This document shows, one piece after another, positions 32,244 to 44,278 of a stretch of 64,000 bases of DNA; within the stretch, counting starts at the first letter, position 1, and every line of letters begins with the position of its first letter. This stretch comes from Meghimatium bilineatum (Eukaryota > Mollusca > Gastropoda > Stylommatophora > Philomycidae): contig CM067298.1 in NCBI GenBank assembly GCA_034231615.1, forward strand, positions 26,802,528-26,866,527, read 5' to 3'. Below the pieces are notes generated by a model. The model did not search any database. It saw nothing but the letters and a program-made list of their open reading frames with translations, and had not been told where the DNA came from. The position numbers were made by a program, and so were the translations under genes.

Positions 32244-33340
32244 CGACAGATCATCATTATTGCACTCCGGACAAGGCACTCCGTTCTCATATTCAGTATG
32301 TTCTTCAGCATGTACGTACTGACTGTTCCGGATCTATGTTGGTTGATAACTCTTCTTTTGATTGCTATATGTTGCTCATTTATTGCAACACCACTGTTCA
32401 TTCTCGTGTCCTGCATTCTAGCCATACATGCAGAAGAAGTAATACGTCCCATGTCTTCCAACTGTACCAACTCCATGATTGCATTCAAACCATCTGCACC
32501 GACCACTGAACTGCCACTAGTCATGGTTACCATGCTGGCAAGTCTGTCTGCTCTTTCATTTACCTCAACACACACATGTCCAGGTTCAAAGATGAAGGTA
32601 GCTGCCTTCAGAAAATGTTTTCTCATAAACTAAAAACCACTGAAGGCGCAGATAGTCCTACTGAATCTTTCGAAACATACTCATAGAATCAGGAAGAAAA
32701 TGGACACCTGTAGTACTCATTCGTAGTATGTAGTACATATTAATGACTTTGTGATTACCATCACCTCCCTCGTCATACTACTAGTGGTTGTATAGAGAGC
32801 ACCACTTTCTTTCATAATACACGTCCCTCTGAAACGAGCCGTGAATTTAAAGCATTGCGCACGCGTTAAACCACAGACTCAATCAGTCTATTGTCTATCT
32901 CCATGTGGTGTTGTTGTCGTAGCTTCGACACTTGCCGTTAAGCGTAGGAGTTTGTGATGAAGATGTAGTCTACGTTCCAGAGCTAGATGTGTTGCTCTGG
33001 TTGAGATGTGATCATATCTATTCAGGATATTTTGATGTTGTCTATCCATCTTTTCCTCAATATGCCCTTGACTCTGTGTCCTGATTCCATCTTGTTATAC
33101 GTACTTATGGGAAGTTGATAGTCTATTCTCATAAGATGTTTAAACCATCACTGTAGACAATAATATTCCCGTCTGATGGATTTTTACTGATTAGAGCTTG
33201 GACTTCTGAATCTATAGGCCCTCGAACATCATTGTCACGTTTCCTGGAAAGTGTGATTACCACTTCAATGGGAGTTGTAGACTTGACAGACTTAATTTCC
33301 CACTTTATTTGTCTACATGTGTGTCCCCTAATATGCATAT
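32240..33340 (-). mobile_element. W-family LINE, RNase H region, interrupted
   Basis: Minus-strand order: 33338-33129 encodes GPIDSEVQALISKNPSDG and NIIVYSDG, the start of RNase H. 32626-32244 encodes the later part, FIFEPGHVCVEVNERADRL, and the end of the protein. In the right frame the last residues are CPECNNDDLSTN and the TAA stop is in the (CTAA)n tail. Between them (32640-33128) lies unrelated sequence, including ILRKRWIDNIK, a LINE C-terminal motif of another family, and a tRNA-like stretch near 32830-32900. So this copy was interrupted by other retroposons or rearranged. Several frame changes, clearly dead. Its longest clean frame is 131 codons. Confidence 0.72.
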
Positions 33341-33505
33341 CCGTTTAATAACTTACTTTACCATGCCAAGCCGTAACTTCCCTTCTTTTTATTTTTTTCT
33401 TTGATCTATTAACAGAAATGATTATACACTTTAACACTGATGTGTAGGTAGGTAAAGCTTCAAACGAGGTAATAAAGTTTTGCTAATAACACGAAACACA
33501 CATAG

Positions 33506-33522
33506 GCACACACACACACACA
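33506..33522. repeat. (CA)n microsatellite
   Basis: Eight CA units directly next to the PLE 3' motif. Confidence 0.85.
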
Positions 33523-33523
33523 T

Positions 33524-33553
33524 CGACGTTTCGGCCAAAAGGCCTTTATCAAG
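33524..33553 (-). ncRNA. Hammerhead-like motif in PLE 3' region (copy 2)
   Basis: The minus strand reads CTTGATAAA and then GGCCTTTTGGCCGAAACG and TCG. The GGCC hairpin is perfect here and is followed by GAAAC, the layout of stem II and the conserved GAAA of a hammerhead. It lies about 190 bp past the end of the PLE coding region. It is the best preserved of the three. Confidence 0.5.
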
Positions 33554-34194
33554 GATCACAAACACATATACATCAAAATACGATAAGTAAGGACGACACA
33601 ACTTGCGTTCGCATGTCTAGTAAGTTGGCCGAAATGATAGAAATGAGGTCACAGGGGACACAAACAGAAAATTTACAGAAATAGGAAGTAAACACAACCG
33701 AATACATGTTATAACAAGACTGAGAAATGACGGAACAACCCGATATTATGCATATGTCAAGCGTTCATTCCTTTCCAAAGGTTTCAGAGTGCCAAATTCA
33801 TATATATAACGGTTCTCAAGCGCCAGGCGGGTTCGGTCGTCGGAGAAGCATGCTTTGATGGTCGTCACCTGAAATTTGAAATGAACGTCCACAGGATAGT
33901 CCGAATGGTGTTTGATTCTGTGAAGGTGCTCGCAGAAACGGTCAGCAAGCATCCTACCAGCCTCACCTATGTACGTCATGTTGTAGCGATTGCAGTTGAT
34001 GGCATAGATGACATTCAGGAGAAACTCTCCTCAATGGAGAAAGTGGACTTGGGGAATGTGAAGAACCGGGTCTGGGTAACATACGGACAGGTGTAGTATC
34101 TAGAGCGATTGCAGTTGATAGTGCCATAATGAAAGGGGACGTCATGCCTAGGATAACTATATATATATAATTATCTGTTCTCTGTGTGACAACT

Positions 34195-34400
34195 CAAGGT
34201 CTAGACTTTTAATTCAGGATGCAAAGAAACAAATCACTGTTTCTTTCCAGACATGTAGTTTGTAGACTATGGAACGTTTGAGGATATGCTGATGAACTGG
34301 TGAAACAAATTATCGTCACTGCGTGTCTTTTATCAATTTCTTACTTTTGTCTTCTGTCATATTCAGTCGCTTCTTTACATGCTAGCACAAGGACAACTTA
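34195..34400 (+). repeat. Dispersed repeat shared with 38500-38800, copy 1
   Basis: TTTTAATTCAGGATGCAAAG, TTTCTTTCCAGACATGTAG, TCGTCACTGCGTGTCT and TTTTGTCTTCTGTCA occur in the same order in the second copy. A partial echo (AATTTCTTACTTTTGTC) is at 20690. Confidence 0.5.
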
Positions 34401-34599
34401 AGGTAAAGGAGTAAACTCCTACATAATATCCGTACCGGAGATCCTAATACAGTGGATGGCGTATTAAACTATCTTCTCGCATCACCTGCAGTTGTGCTTG
34501 TTACTAAGCGTATTGGCATTGCCATCCCTAGTAACTAATCGACAGAGCGGAGAAGACGACTGTGGTGCAAATAGGAAAAGATCATTCTCCATAAAACCT

Positions 34600-34830
34600 A
34601 CCCGGATAAGCAAGCATGTGTGAAAAGTAGCGACTATGTATATACGCAACTAGTCAATGTGTGAAACGTAGCAACTATATATCTACGAAAGTAGTCAATG
34701 AGTGAAACGTAGCGACTATATATCTACAAAAATAGTCAGTGTGTGAAACATAGCGATTTTGTATATACGCATTACGCAAGTAGTCAATGTGTGAAACGTA
34801 GCGACTGTATCTACACATTTCACTTGAGTG
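34600..34830. repeat. About 46-bp minisatellite, five units
   Basis: Units contain AGTCAATGTGTGAAACGTAG and CGACTATATATCTAC, with indels between units. Confidence 0.85.
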
Positions 34831-34839
34831 TCACATAGT

Positions 34840-36600
34840 TCATTTGAAATTTCACATTGACCTGCTTTCTAACCACTGTTTGTGAGGACGCAATGGGTTA
34901 TCATATTAATAATTCAACTCATCAGCACTGATATAACTAAACTGGAGTAAACGTCCACGGTATGAAATGCGAGCACTTCGCAACAATAGGTACACATTAG
35001 ATGAGCTGACCTAAGCTAAAACGTAGACTAATGTATGCCTTCATTGTTTCATATATTTTGTATTGTGTGTAAGTAAAAAGTATAATATATACAAATGTGG
35101 AGATGTCGGTACGAGGTACCTTCTATATAGAAGACATGAAATGGGCTGGAAAGATAAAATAATTGACTTAATTTTACTATGATTATAAAATATGTACATG
35201 GTACCTATCAAATAAGCGGCAGTCCACCCGTCGAGTGTACCACTCATAGCATGTAACTCTGTAGCTTCAAGCAATTTTCGAAAAGGGTCACTTTGTAAAC
35301 AAGAGATAATCGTTGTAGTGTATGAAGATATGTAGAATCTTTAAGACAAAGGGGCGATGACACGGGAAAAATGTGAGAAGCACTGCTATAGAAGCAGTAA
35401 AAAATGTGTTCTATTTTGAAAGAAAATGGAATGTGTAGTTGTATTGTGTTAACAAAAAAAATACATTCAATTTAAAATACGTTATATTTGTGAAACTATC
35501 CGAATAATGTTCTTGTCCTTTGGTTCATGTCAAAGTTGCTCTGGACTTGCTACACCTATTGGATCAGAGTTTAGCTGCAGCTATAGCTATTATCAAGTTT
35601 TGCAGGTAAGATTGGAAAGTAGAGAATGGTGTAACAATATTCATTGTATTTATTTGACACATTCACTGACAACAGTGCACGTGCTTGGGAAAATCAATGG
35701 CTGCATCTAATACTGTGAAATGGGTAACGTATTAATTTCATAAATGAACAGACGTGTAAAAGAAATAACTTTCCGGTCAATATGATAGCTGATAAGCAAG
35801 TTGGCACTAGGGACTACCCAAGACATACGAGATTGTGACCAGATGTCACACCGCGGCCAGGTATGTGACAAATTGGCGAGGAAGGAGGCGGAATACTCTT
35901 AACTGAAAGTGTTACACACACATTAGCATTATTAAAGGAGATAGATCGGTTTGCCACACTGACTCTTTCAGGTCTCTCGCAGCGTCTTCCGCTGGGAGTA
36001 ACATTTCCTTGATAGCTTTCGAATTTAGACCGGCAGAAGTGCGTCGGTAGCAGAGACAATGGCGCCCTAGTCGTTCACTATGAATTAAAAGGTCATTGTT
36101 GTTTCAGAGATTTGCACAATATCCGGACGAAGGAAAGCACAGTTTCCGTTTATTGTTGAAGTTAATGAATTACTTTATTGATAGTCCACGTTTTTGTGAC
36201 GCTGTCCATAGTGACATGAGCAGACGGTGGATACATACTTGTGACAAAACGATACGCACATGCAAACATGTAATGAAAAGTAATTTATTATAAACATTTT
36301 AGATTAGAAAATGTTGAAAATAACTGTTTTCATTGCTTCTATCTGAGAATAGTCTTGAATCTTCAATCAAGCATGTTAGTTTCACGTGTGTTGATGAAGT
36401 CTGAACTGGGAGCAAATAATACCAACAATAATATTAGAGACATTGGCCATGTTAAATAATGAGTAAGTAGGTTTTGGGAGTGAGTTTGCCTATCCTATTT
36501 CATAGAGAGTTGGTGACACAGAAGTCATACTGATACTTTTGGTGGAACAAGTGTTTAATAGTGGAGGTAAATAAATGCACGACGATTTAGATAATGTGTG
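34840..36600. other. Sequence without recognised feature
   Basis: Plain AT-rich DNA. The minus-strand 81-codon frame at 35814-36059 is GC-richer but matches nothing I know. Confidence 0.45.
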
Positions 36601-36639
36601 CACACGTTTCCTCATTGGCAGATTCTTGGCCATAACGCT

Positions 36640-36935
36640 GTAATAAACAGGAAATCCACACTGGCAAATTCTTCACAATAATGCTGTTAGAAATAGGAAA
36701 AACCACGCTGACAAATTCTTCACAATAATGCTGTTAGAAACAGGAAAACCACGCTGACAAATTCTTCACAATAATGCTGTTAGAAACAGGAAAACCACGC
36801 TGACAAATTCTTCACAATAATGCTGTTAGAAACAGGAAAAACCACGCTGACAAATTCTTCACAATAATGCTGTTAGAAACAGGAAAACCACGCTGATAAA
36901 TTCTTCACAATAATGCTGTTAGAAACAGGAAAACC
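36640..36935. repeat. 46-bp minisatellite, about six units
   Basis: Units contain AAATTCTTCACAATAATGCT, GTTAGAAACAGGAAAACC and ACGCTGAC. The first unit is diverged and the inner ones are almost identical. Confidence 0.93.
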
Positions 36936-37044
36936 GCGCTCCCTGATACAGATAGTGAGAAGATGCACACCGATCTGGACGTCATTCGATTTTAAAAGAA
37001 AGGGTATCTTTGTCCGAAACAATTCTACAGAGATCATATAAGTC

Positions 37045-37400
37045 TTTACCGTAGGCATTGAGGTCATTGGTAGGCACTTTCAACTTTGCCATATGTATTG
37101 AGGTCACTGGTGGACTTTCAACTTTGCCATATGTATTGAGGTCACTGGTGGACTTTCAACTTTGCCATATGTATTGAGGTCACTGGTGGACTTTCAACTT
37201 TGCCATATGTATTGAGGTCACTGGTGGACTTTCAACTTTGCCATATGTATTGAGGTCACTGGTGGTAACTTTCAACAGTATCATATGCCTTGAGGCCAAT
37301 GGTGGTCACTTTCAACAGTTTCATGTGCCTTGAAGCCACCGGTGGTCACTTTCAACTTTATCATATGCCTTGAGGTCACTGGTGGTTACTTTCAACATTT
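37045..37400. repeat. 38-bp minisatellite, about nine units
   Basis: Units contain TTTCAACTTTGCCATATG and TATTGAGGTCACTGGTGG. Later units change to TATCATATGCCTTGAGG. Confidence 0.93.
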
Positions 37401-37839
37401 ACTATAGAAATAACTTTGTTGTACTACGAACTACAGTTCGTGTGATAATTAATGTTACTAAGTACAAATTACTTTTCTCCAAAACTACTGGTTAGATCGA
37501 AAAGATATATTTTGGGTCTCACTTTAATTTCTCCATGACCGTATGAAACTATCTTTTGCCCTGTAGAAATTTAACTAGATTAAAAAGTTTTCTCTATAAA
37601 GTATACATTTATGAAGGTTATGTAAATGCACGTAATTTTACATTTCTACAGTACAACCAAGTCTCTCAGACAATCTATATTGATGATGGGAAATACGCCT
37701 TAATTGTTTAGACAATCAATACAAGGTAACTACTTGAAATGTAACAACAATCGTACTTACGTATTACACAGGTTAATATAATCGCTTCAATCAGACACGA
37801 CAAACTATATCTAAAACAACGTTTAGACAATCTAAGACA

Positions 37840-37925
37840 ACTTTACGACATGCATGGAAGGTAAATAGTGTTGCTATTCTTTGCTTCCCTTTCGGGCCCC
37901 GGCAACACACGGGCAAGAGGACTTT
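37840..37925 (-). repeat. SINE-like family Z, one end only
   Basis: ACGACATGCATGGAAGGTAA, GTGTTGCTATTCTTTGCTTC, then CGGGCCCCGGCAACACACGG. This matches the end of the 44279-44570 copy almost base for base. Because that end is the 5' end if the element runs on the minus strand, this copy has lost its 3' part. Confidence 0.6.
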
Positions 37926-38070
37926 TGTAATTGACTAAATCATCGCTGAGCATGGTAGTACTTCTCTTCGGCTACCACCTTACCATTCACATCTCCATCC
38001 CATTGAACTTGTGTGGGCTACAGTCACTGGTCAAGTTGTCACACCAAACAAGACTTTTAAACTCAGTGAT

Positions 38071-38102
38071 GTGGTTGGTTGGTTGCTGATTCAGCGGTCC
38101 AG
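38071..38102 (-). repeat. Dispersed repeat family Q, copy 3
   Basis: The minus strand reads GGACCGCTGAATCAGCAACC followed by AACCAACCAC, matching the end of the 25.3-kb copy. Confidence 0.5.
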
Positions 38103-38499
38103 CAGAATTCATAGATACACTATATATATAAAGATTAGTGGTACAGCGAAAAGGGGATTATGTTTACAAACCGTAACCAAGGAAATAAGATTACAACTAC
38201 GGAGAGAATTTGAGTGCTTTTTGTTGTTGCCATGCAAATAAATGACGCAATAGGCTAAAAAAGAAATTGAAATGTCTTTACATCTTTACATTAGTTTTTT
38301 CTTCCCAGTAATGAGGATAATGATGTGCGTTCCATGACATATGGTTAAAGATTTTATAGAATTGTTGCTTTTCAAAGTATTTAAATGTAATCCAAAAATT
38401 GATATCATACTTTCTGTATGGGGAACAAAATTGTCCAAATCAACGCAGAAATGACTTATATTATGCGTCTTAATGTCTTTTACACTTTTTGTGTTGCAA

Positions 38500-38810
38500 T
38501 CTTGGCCTGAAGTTTTAGTTCAGGATGAAAAGAATAGGGAAAGTGTTTTCTTTCCAGACATGTTGTATGAGACAACTAAGATCAGTCTTGGGATGTGTGT
38601 ATAACTTGTCATCTGTGAAAAAATCATTGTCACTGCAAGTCTGTGGGATGAGTTGATAACTTGTCATCTGTGAGAAAATCAATGTCACTGCATGTCTGTG
38701 GGATGAGTTGATAACTTGTCATCTGTGAGAAAATCAATGTCACTGCATGTATTCTCTTGGTTATAATTTCTGTCTTCTGTTAAATGATTGCCATGGGTAA
38801 CAAAGAAATA
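38500..38810 (+). repeat. Dispersed repeat shared with 34195-34400, copy 2
   Basis: TTTTAGTTCAGGATGAAAAG, TTTTCTTTCCAGACATGT, ATTGTCACTGCAAGTCTGTG and TTTCTGTCTTCTGTTA. Within it, a 55-bp unit with GGGATGAGTTGATAACTTG and TCATCTGTGAGAAAATCA is tandemly repeated three times (38580-38750). Confidence 0.5.
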
Positions 38811-38989
38811 CATGTCAGTGAACATTGCACTGTTGTCCTGGTGTTGTAGAGTCCTAGGTCGCGAGAATTTCTAGGTGTACCATCACAGATGATGTGTCAA
38901 CCAATCTGACCATAATTATGAAGTGGTTAACACAAGCTTACGTTCCATGCTTTTAGCCGGACGTTGTTGAAGATGTCAGTTTTTGTCAT

Positions 38990-39390
38990 TTTGGACGTAT
39001 TGGCGATGGTCCACGCGTTTCTTGACAGTTTCGCTTAATTTCTCCACCCACATTGTTCTTGGTCTTCCTTGTGACTTGTCTTCTGTTAATATACGCACTA
39101 CTGGCTGATATCGTTAGTTCCATTCTCATAGGTTGCCAAACCACTTGTTTTGCTGTTTCTCGATGTAGTCTGAAATGTGCGTTATCTTTTTCCTAATATC
39201 TTCATTTCTCCATCGGTCTCTTCTTGTGACATTTATAGCTTTCTACAGACATCTCATTTCACATACTGTAATTTGTTTAGCCAGTGTCTTTGTCAAGGAG
39301 CATGTTTGACATTGGTAACGCAGGGTTAGTATAGAAATACTGTTTATCAATTGTCGTTCGTTTAGTTGCCATGCAGATTGTTTGGATTTG
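38990..39390 (-). mobile_element. RTE-like LINE, C-terminal fragment
   Basis: The minus strand reads SLTKTLAKQITVCEMRCL, KAINVTRRDRWRNEDIRK, ITHISDYIEKQQNKWFG and then SQGRPRTMWVEKL. This is the thumb-to-C-terminus part of an RTE-like reverse transcriptase: E-M-x-C-L, N-E-D-I-R, I-x-x-R-Q-x-x-W-F-G-H, and G-R-P-R-x-x-W. At least three in-frame stops are present within 110 codons. A more decayed relative lies at 60560-60960 (-). Confidence 0.75.
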
Positions 39391-39414
39391 AAAAATAATA
39401 CTGTCTCCAAAAAT

Positions 39415-39695
39415 ACACTTCTGGAAATGGATGGGTCGTGTATATTTGATCATGTTTATTGTCGCTTCTCCAAACTTGAAATTAAATGCATGGTTACTGT
39501 TTTTGTTTACTGTCGCTTAACTGCAAACTTCACAATAAATGTATTTGCTTCTGTTTATTGTTTGCTGCTTTTTAAATTTTTCACAATAAATGTATTTGCT
39601 TCTGTGTATTGTCGATTTCCTAAACTTCACAATAAACGTATTTACTTATGTTTATTGCTGCTCACTGCAAACTTGAAAATTAATTTACTTGATTC
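39415..39695. repeat. Degenerate 55-60-bp tandem repeat
   Basis: Units contain TTTATTGTCG and CAAACTTCACAATAAA with TGTATTTGCTTCTG. About five diverged copies. Confidence 0.8.
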
Positions 39696-39699
39696 TATT

Positions 39700-40395
39700 T
39701 ATTAGTACACGGTGAACTCGTATATCGTAGCAATACACATTTTGCTCAAGACAGATTTGTCAAGATATTTCTATAAATTGTGAACAGTCTTCCTTGTTCA
39801 TTGCGTAAAATTATTTTATACAAGAGAAAAGTCACAGAAGCCTTTCTTCCACTGAATGCATCTACCGCGGCACATATGCACTTTCCCAATTGTATAATTG
39901 TTACGGTCAAACAAATGCAGGAAAGAATGCTTATTTCCATGAACTCTGAGCGATCAAAGAAATCCACCTGTCAAATCGCTTTCTGGCGACCTAGAAAAGC
40001 AATTTCTTCACCGTGGTTCAAATTATGATTAGAAATGCTGTTATTGTTGTAATAACCCAATTACTTGATGAAATTTCCCACTTGGTACACGATCATATTT
40101 TCTAGCACTATTTGTGTGACTATTATTTCAACGTTTTTTCCTCAAATCTTTAATTTGTTCAACAGCAATCACCTTTGTTCAACTAAAGACATCACGTGAG
40201 CCATGCGTTGACTGCTTTTGTAAATTTCTTAACAGCTGTCTCAACTTTGAGCGTTGCAGGCACTAGTTTATATAGCAACAACATCAGACTGTTCAGTGCA
40301 TTAGTCACATTCATCTTTACGTATGCCTCTAGGATCTGAGCACTGACAGCAGACCTCGTGAAGAAAGTTCGAGAAACGGAAATTAGATTATTCCT
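39700..40395. other. Sequence without recognised feature
   Basis: AT-rich DNA. The 82- and 80-codon frames here match nothing I know. The right end (40330-40395) may already belong to the LINE fragment that follows. Confidence 0.4.
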
Positions 40396-40399
40396 AGGA

Positions 40400-40770
40400 G
40401 TATTAGATATGGCTTTTCTGTAGCAAAATAGCAAAACTAGCTTTCTTTAGAGCTTGCATATTCCCAGTGGCAATATACGGGTGTGAAGCTTGAACAATTA
40501 CTAATAAAGTTAAAATTAAAGTAGTATCATTTGAAATGAAATCTTACAGAATAATTATCAGAATAACATGGATAAAACAAACCACAAATATGACAGTCAT
40601 GAGATAAATGAATGAAAAATTAAACTCGCTAAACAATAAATCTCTTTCCAGAAAACACACCATTTTTGCAGTGTCAAACGACAGAAAAGCAAAGAATAGA
40701 CCATAATACATGAAATGATATCAGAGAGAAAATAAGAGACAAACTAACACGTAGATGGATACATGTTGGC
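40400..40770 (+). mobile_element. RTE-like LINE fragment
   Basis: The plus strand reads KLAFFRACIFPVAIYGCEA, then TITNKVKIKVVSFEMKSYR and IIIRITWIKQTTNMTV. This is the usual L-x-x-C-I-x-P-V-x-x-Y-G-C-E-x-W-T segment and the following E-M-x-x-Y-R-x-I-x-x-I-x-W of LINE proteins. One in-frame stop falls where the tryptophan of E-x-W-T is expected. No tail is seen. Confidence 0.75.
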
Positions 40771-41339
40771 AAGAACCACATAAACATGTCGCCCACAAAT
40801 TGACACCAGATCACCATTTATATATCTAGAAATCTCAACGGCTTAACTAATTCCATTGAAATTTTGTAGGTTGATTAAGTGGGTCATAATCTCATCTGTC
40901 GTCAATATAAAAATATTAAAAGTTGATAATTACTATACACAATCGGTATCTATAGAGTATTGATGCAATAATCTCACAGTGACAGCTCTATATTACGACC
41001 CAATTGTGATTTCAAGCATTCACTTTCATACGTTAATACTCGGACAATACAGGAGATGAATATATTTAGTTTGATGTTTCTTCCTAGATTTTTGGATTTC
41101 CAGATATTAGTTAGTTTAGTGCATGTGATAGCTGCAACTTCTATGCGATTAAAACGGTTCCACGTCACATAAAGAATCAATAAATCTCTGTTTCACGAAT
41201 TATGAATGTTTCACAATTTCGCTTATTAGGACACAGATCAACCGACCATAGCAAATACGAAGAAGCAACTACTTTCATCTTGAACAGGAATCGAAAAATC
41301 GTATTTGGTATTTATAAAATATGACCAAACTATTGTAGT

Positions 41340-41625
41340 TTTCTTGAGAGATTTTTATTGATTAGTCAATTTTCATTTACTTTCAATTCTTCCAGAATTT
41401 GTCTACTGTTGATCACTTCGGTCGATGATTTTCTGACACTTCTGTAAAATGTTATTTCAAATGATACAAATGTGTTTTTACGCTATTGGTGATTGTCCAA
41501 GATTCGCCTTCATATTTTTCAACTGGGATTGTGCAGGCTCTAAGGAAAGTTAGTTGTGTTATTTTGGTGCTATCCAGTCATACGTTTTTCGTTTGCACAC
41601 GTTTATTTTATACAATGGCTAACAT
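41340..41625 (-). mobile_element. RTE-like LINE fragment
   Basis: The minus strand reads DSTKITQLTFLRACTIPVEK, then YEGESWTITNSVKTHLYHLK. This is the same protein segment as at 40400-40770 (FFRACIFPV, ITNKVK) from a diverged copy on the other strand. A stop follows and the rest is decayed. Confidence 0.7.
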
Positions 41626-41639
41626 AAAATTGACTTCTT

Positions 41640-44270
41640 GGTAACAATATTAGTTGCTGCTTATAAATAACTAGAAGAAATACTCGGCGTTCGACGGGTG
41701 AGAATAAGAAACAAGAGTACTGTTATACATGCTTTCAGCCATGGTTCTTCTAAGAATAGAAAAGTTGTTGAGTACTGGACAACTGATTGCGTAGATAATA
41801 TGATTTTTTCAAAGCATGCTCATAGAATTGGTCAAAAAGTAGACACCTGAAGCAATCTGGCTGAAGCAATCTATTGAGAGACATGCTTATTCATAAATAA
41901 TTATGATATGAATGTACGTTAAAGCAATATATTTTTTTGAAAAGGAAATGTTGTTTCTTATATTCAGTGTTCATAGTTCACATTGTTATAAGTACAGTAT
42001 TGGTCTCCTTCCTAGAAGGATCATATGTATAGAGATGGTTGGTAGTTCTAATTCATGAGCATCCAACGTAAAATTGGTCATGAGCAAAACAGTTCGCGTG
42101 TAGAACAACTATGTGCATGGTTTGTCCATGAGATTTGTTCATGGGCATGGCAAAAATGAGCCTAACAGAAAATTATAAATTCTTAAACTGAAAGGCATAT
42201 GTGAAGTTATTATGGTAGTTTTCAAATGATAATATCTTCACCTTTGTCATAACCTCTGTGCACTTGGCTTTTAAAAAACATCGGGATGCAGGGCCTTTAC
42301 CATTAATACTGGAAACATTGCAGAACGTTGGCGGATTATAGTTTCATAGTAATATTATATCTGCTCGGAGTTTCAAATGTAATTCGTCAGGTGGAAGACC
42401 TGGAAAATCTTACAAATGTAGAAATTCTGTATGTTAGTTAACAAATTCATTTCGATATTTTGCTGCGTCGATAGATTTGTAAATATATGGATCGCCTGGA
42501 AGCTAGCAGCTGTTGGTTAATATTAACCTAACATATTTGGCGCCAATCCTTTCGCAACAACCATGAGACGTCTGTGTAGTTGCATATGAAATTATAATTT
42601 GTTCACTCTATTAATTCATGAAAAGTTTGAACACACAGTTGAAACACATAAATTTGAAACACATAATTTAACACACAGTTTCACCGTTAGTAGCTAGCTC
42701 AGGCGGAAGTTTTAATGTAGAATGATCTGTGTAGTCACGATGTAACAACTTTACAATAAGCTGCAACAGCAATGTTAGTTTGCTTGTGGACAATTGCTAT
42801 AGCACATTTCATCAACTTTGGCAAACTTTGAAATCATGTCTCTCAGAAAATATATAACGCATTTAATTGAAATTTGGTGTGCAAATTAAAAATGTTATAG
42901 ACCCTGTACATTTTTCCCCACTAAATCCATTTATTAATTTCACTTTTCGCTTATTTGCCATATAGATTAAAAATATACTAGTCAAGAAACATCTCATATA
43001 CAAAAATTAGGGTCTTTACAATCAATTAAATGACGCCATTTATACATTACTTTTTAAATATTGTTAATCATAGATTTGGCATAGATTAAGAGTGAAATTG
43101 TACGATTCTGTACTCTCAGACACACAACAGGCGGTGTTTTAAAGTTGTATCCGGTGTAATGTCTGAAGTGGTAAAACTTCTTTATTTCGAGACATAATAA
43201 TTAGTATGCCGACAAAGATCAAGGGATTCCATTCGTGCATAAAAATACTGGAGGTGTTGCACAAATATAAAGTATTAATTTTTTTGCGTCAAGACAAAAA
43301 TAACATTTTATGCAAAAAATATCAGTAATACGTTAAACGGTTACTCAGATAATTACATTTGTTTGAGGGAAAAGCTAATGAAACGCGCTTTAATATTAAA
43401 GTTTTTTCATCACAACCAGGTGCTTCCATATACAAAACAAATGGCAGTTTGATGAGATGTATTATTGCAGAGTAAGACATTATGTGATTGTGTAGTGGTT
43501 TGGGTTAACTAAACTAGCCATGATGATGCTGTTTCTCTACTAAAAATTAAGTTAATAAATTGTCAAATGGTGTCCAATGTCTTTGCGGGGGTCGGAAAGA
43601 TGACTATAACCTTCCATTGATAATATATTATCATCTATTTCATGTAAAGCCCTAGTATATAGGAGTTGTGTAAAGATACATTAACAATCTGCATGCTGCA
43701 ATCCTACATAGTATCTTGCAGTCTTTGAGCAGTAACTCGTTCTACATCTCAGTTACGTCATGTTTGTTTTAGCTCATTAGTTTCTTGCTGCCTTTGAAGA
43801 ATATACCTTTCACGTTTAGACTCAAGTCTTTGTGTTCACATTCTGTTTCGCATGACCTTCTTGACTTTTTCGTTTAGTGGTTAATGATTTTCCCAAAATT
43901 GGTCTCTTCTTGGGTGACATATTGACACATTTGCAGGCAACGGATTATTACTTTTAATTATATACTATTATTTTCCTCTATTAATTTAATTATTTATTAA
44001 TTTACATTCTGATGACCACTAGCGATATTAATTCCCGAACAGCTTCTGATGGGATTATGAACAACTTGACCCGTGAGCATACAAATCCACAATGTCTCTT
44101 AATGTACACAAAAATAAATACACCATCTGTAGTGAATATATGCAATTTTTCTTCTATTGTCTTACCTTTGATGCCTGTCAACTAAAAGACAGAAAATCGA
44201 CATCAAATGTCAAACATTGCCAAATGATTGAACACCTACATATTACTTTGAGTTACAAGCAAGACACCTG
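41640..44270. other. Long AT-rich stretch without recognised feature
   Basis: About 2.6 kb with no open frame over 60 codons, no tandem array and no transposon motif that I can support. This is the emptiest part of the window. Confidence 0.55.
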
Positions 44271-44278
44271 AACACATC

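Larger units (their letters stand above)
33480..34150 (-). mobile_element. Penelope-like element, 5'-truncated relic (copy 2)
   Basis: The minus strand carries the Cys-rich linker (YYTCPYVTQTRF, near 34080) and the second half of a GIY-YIG endonuclease: TYIGEAGRMLADRFCEH, ALENRYIYEFGTLKPLE. The copy is 5'-truncated at about 34150 and broken, with one or two breaks. The non-coding 3' part runs to about 33480, includes the hammerhead-like motif, and ends near a (CA)n run. It parallels copy 1 over its whole length (same linker, same C-terminus, same 3' motif). The two share a family but are clearly diverged from each other. Confidence 0.87.
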
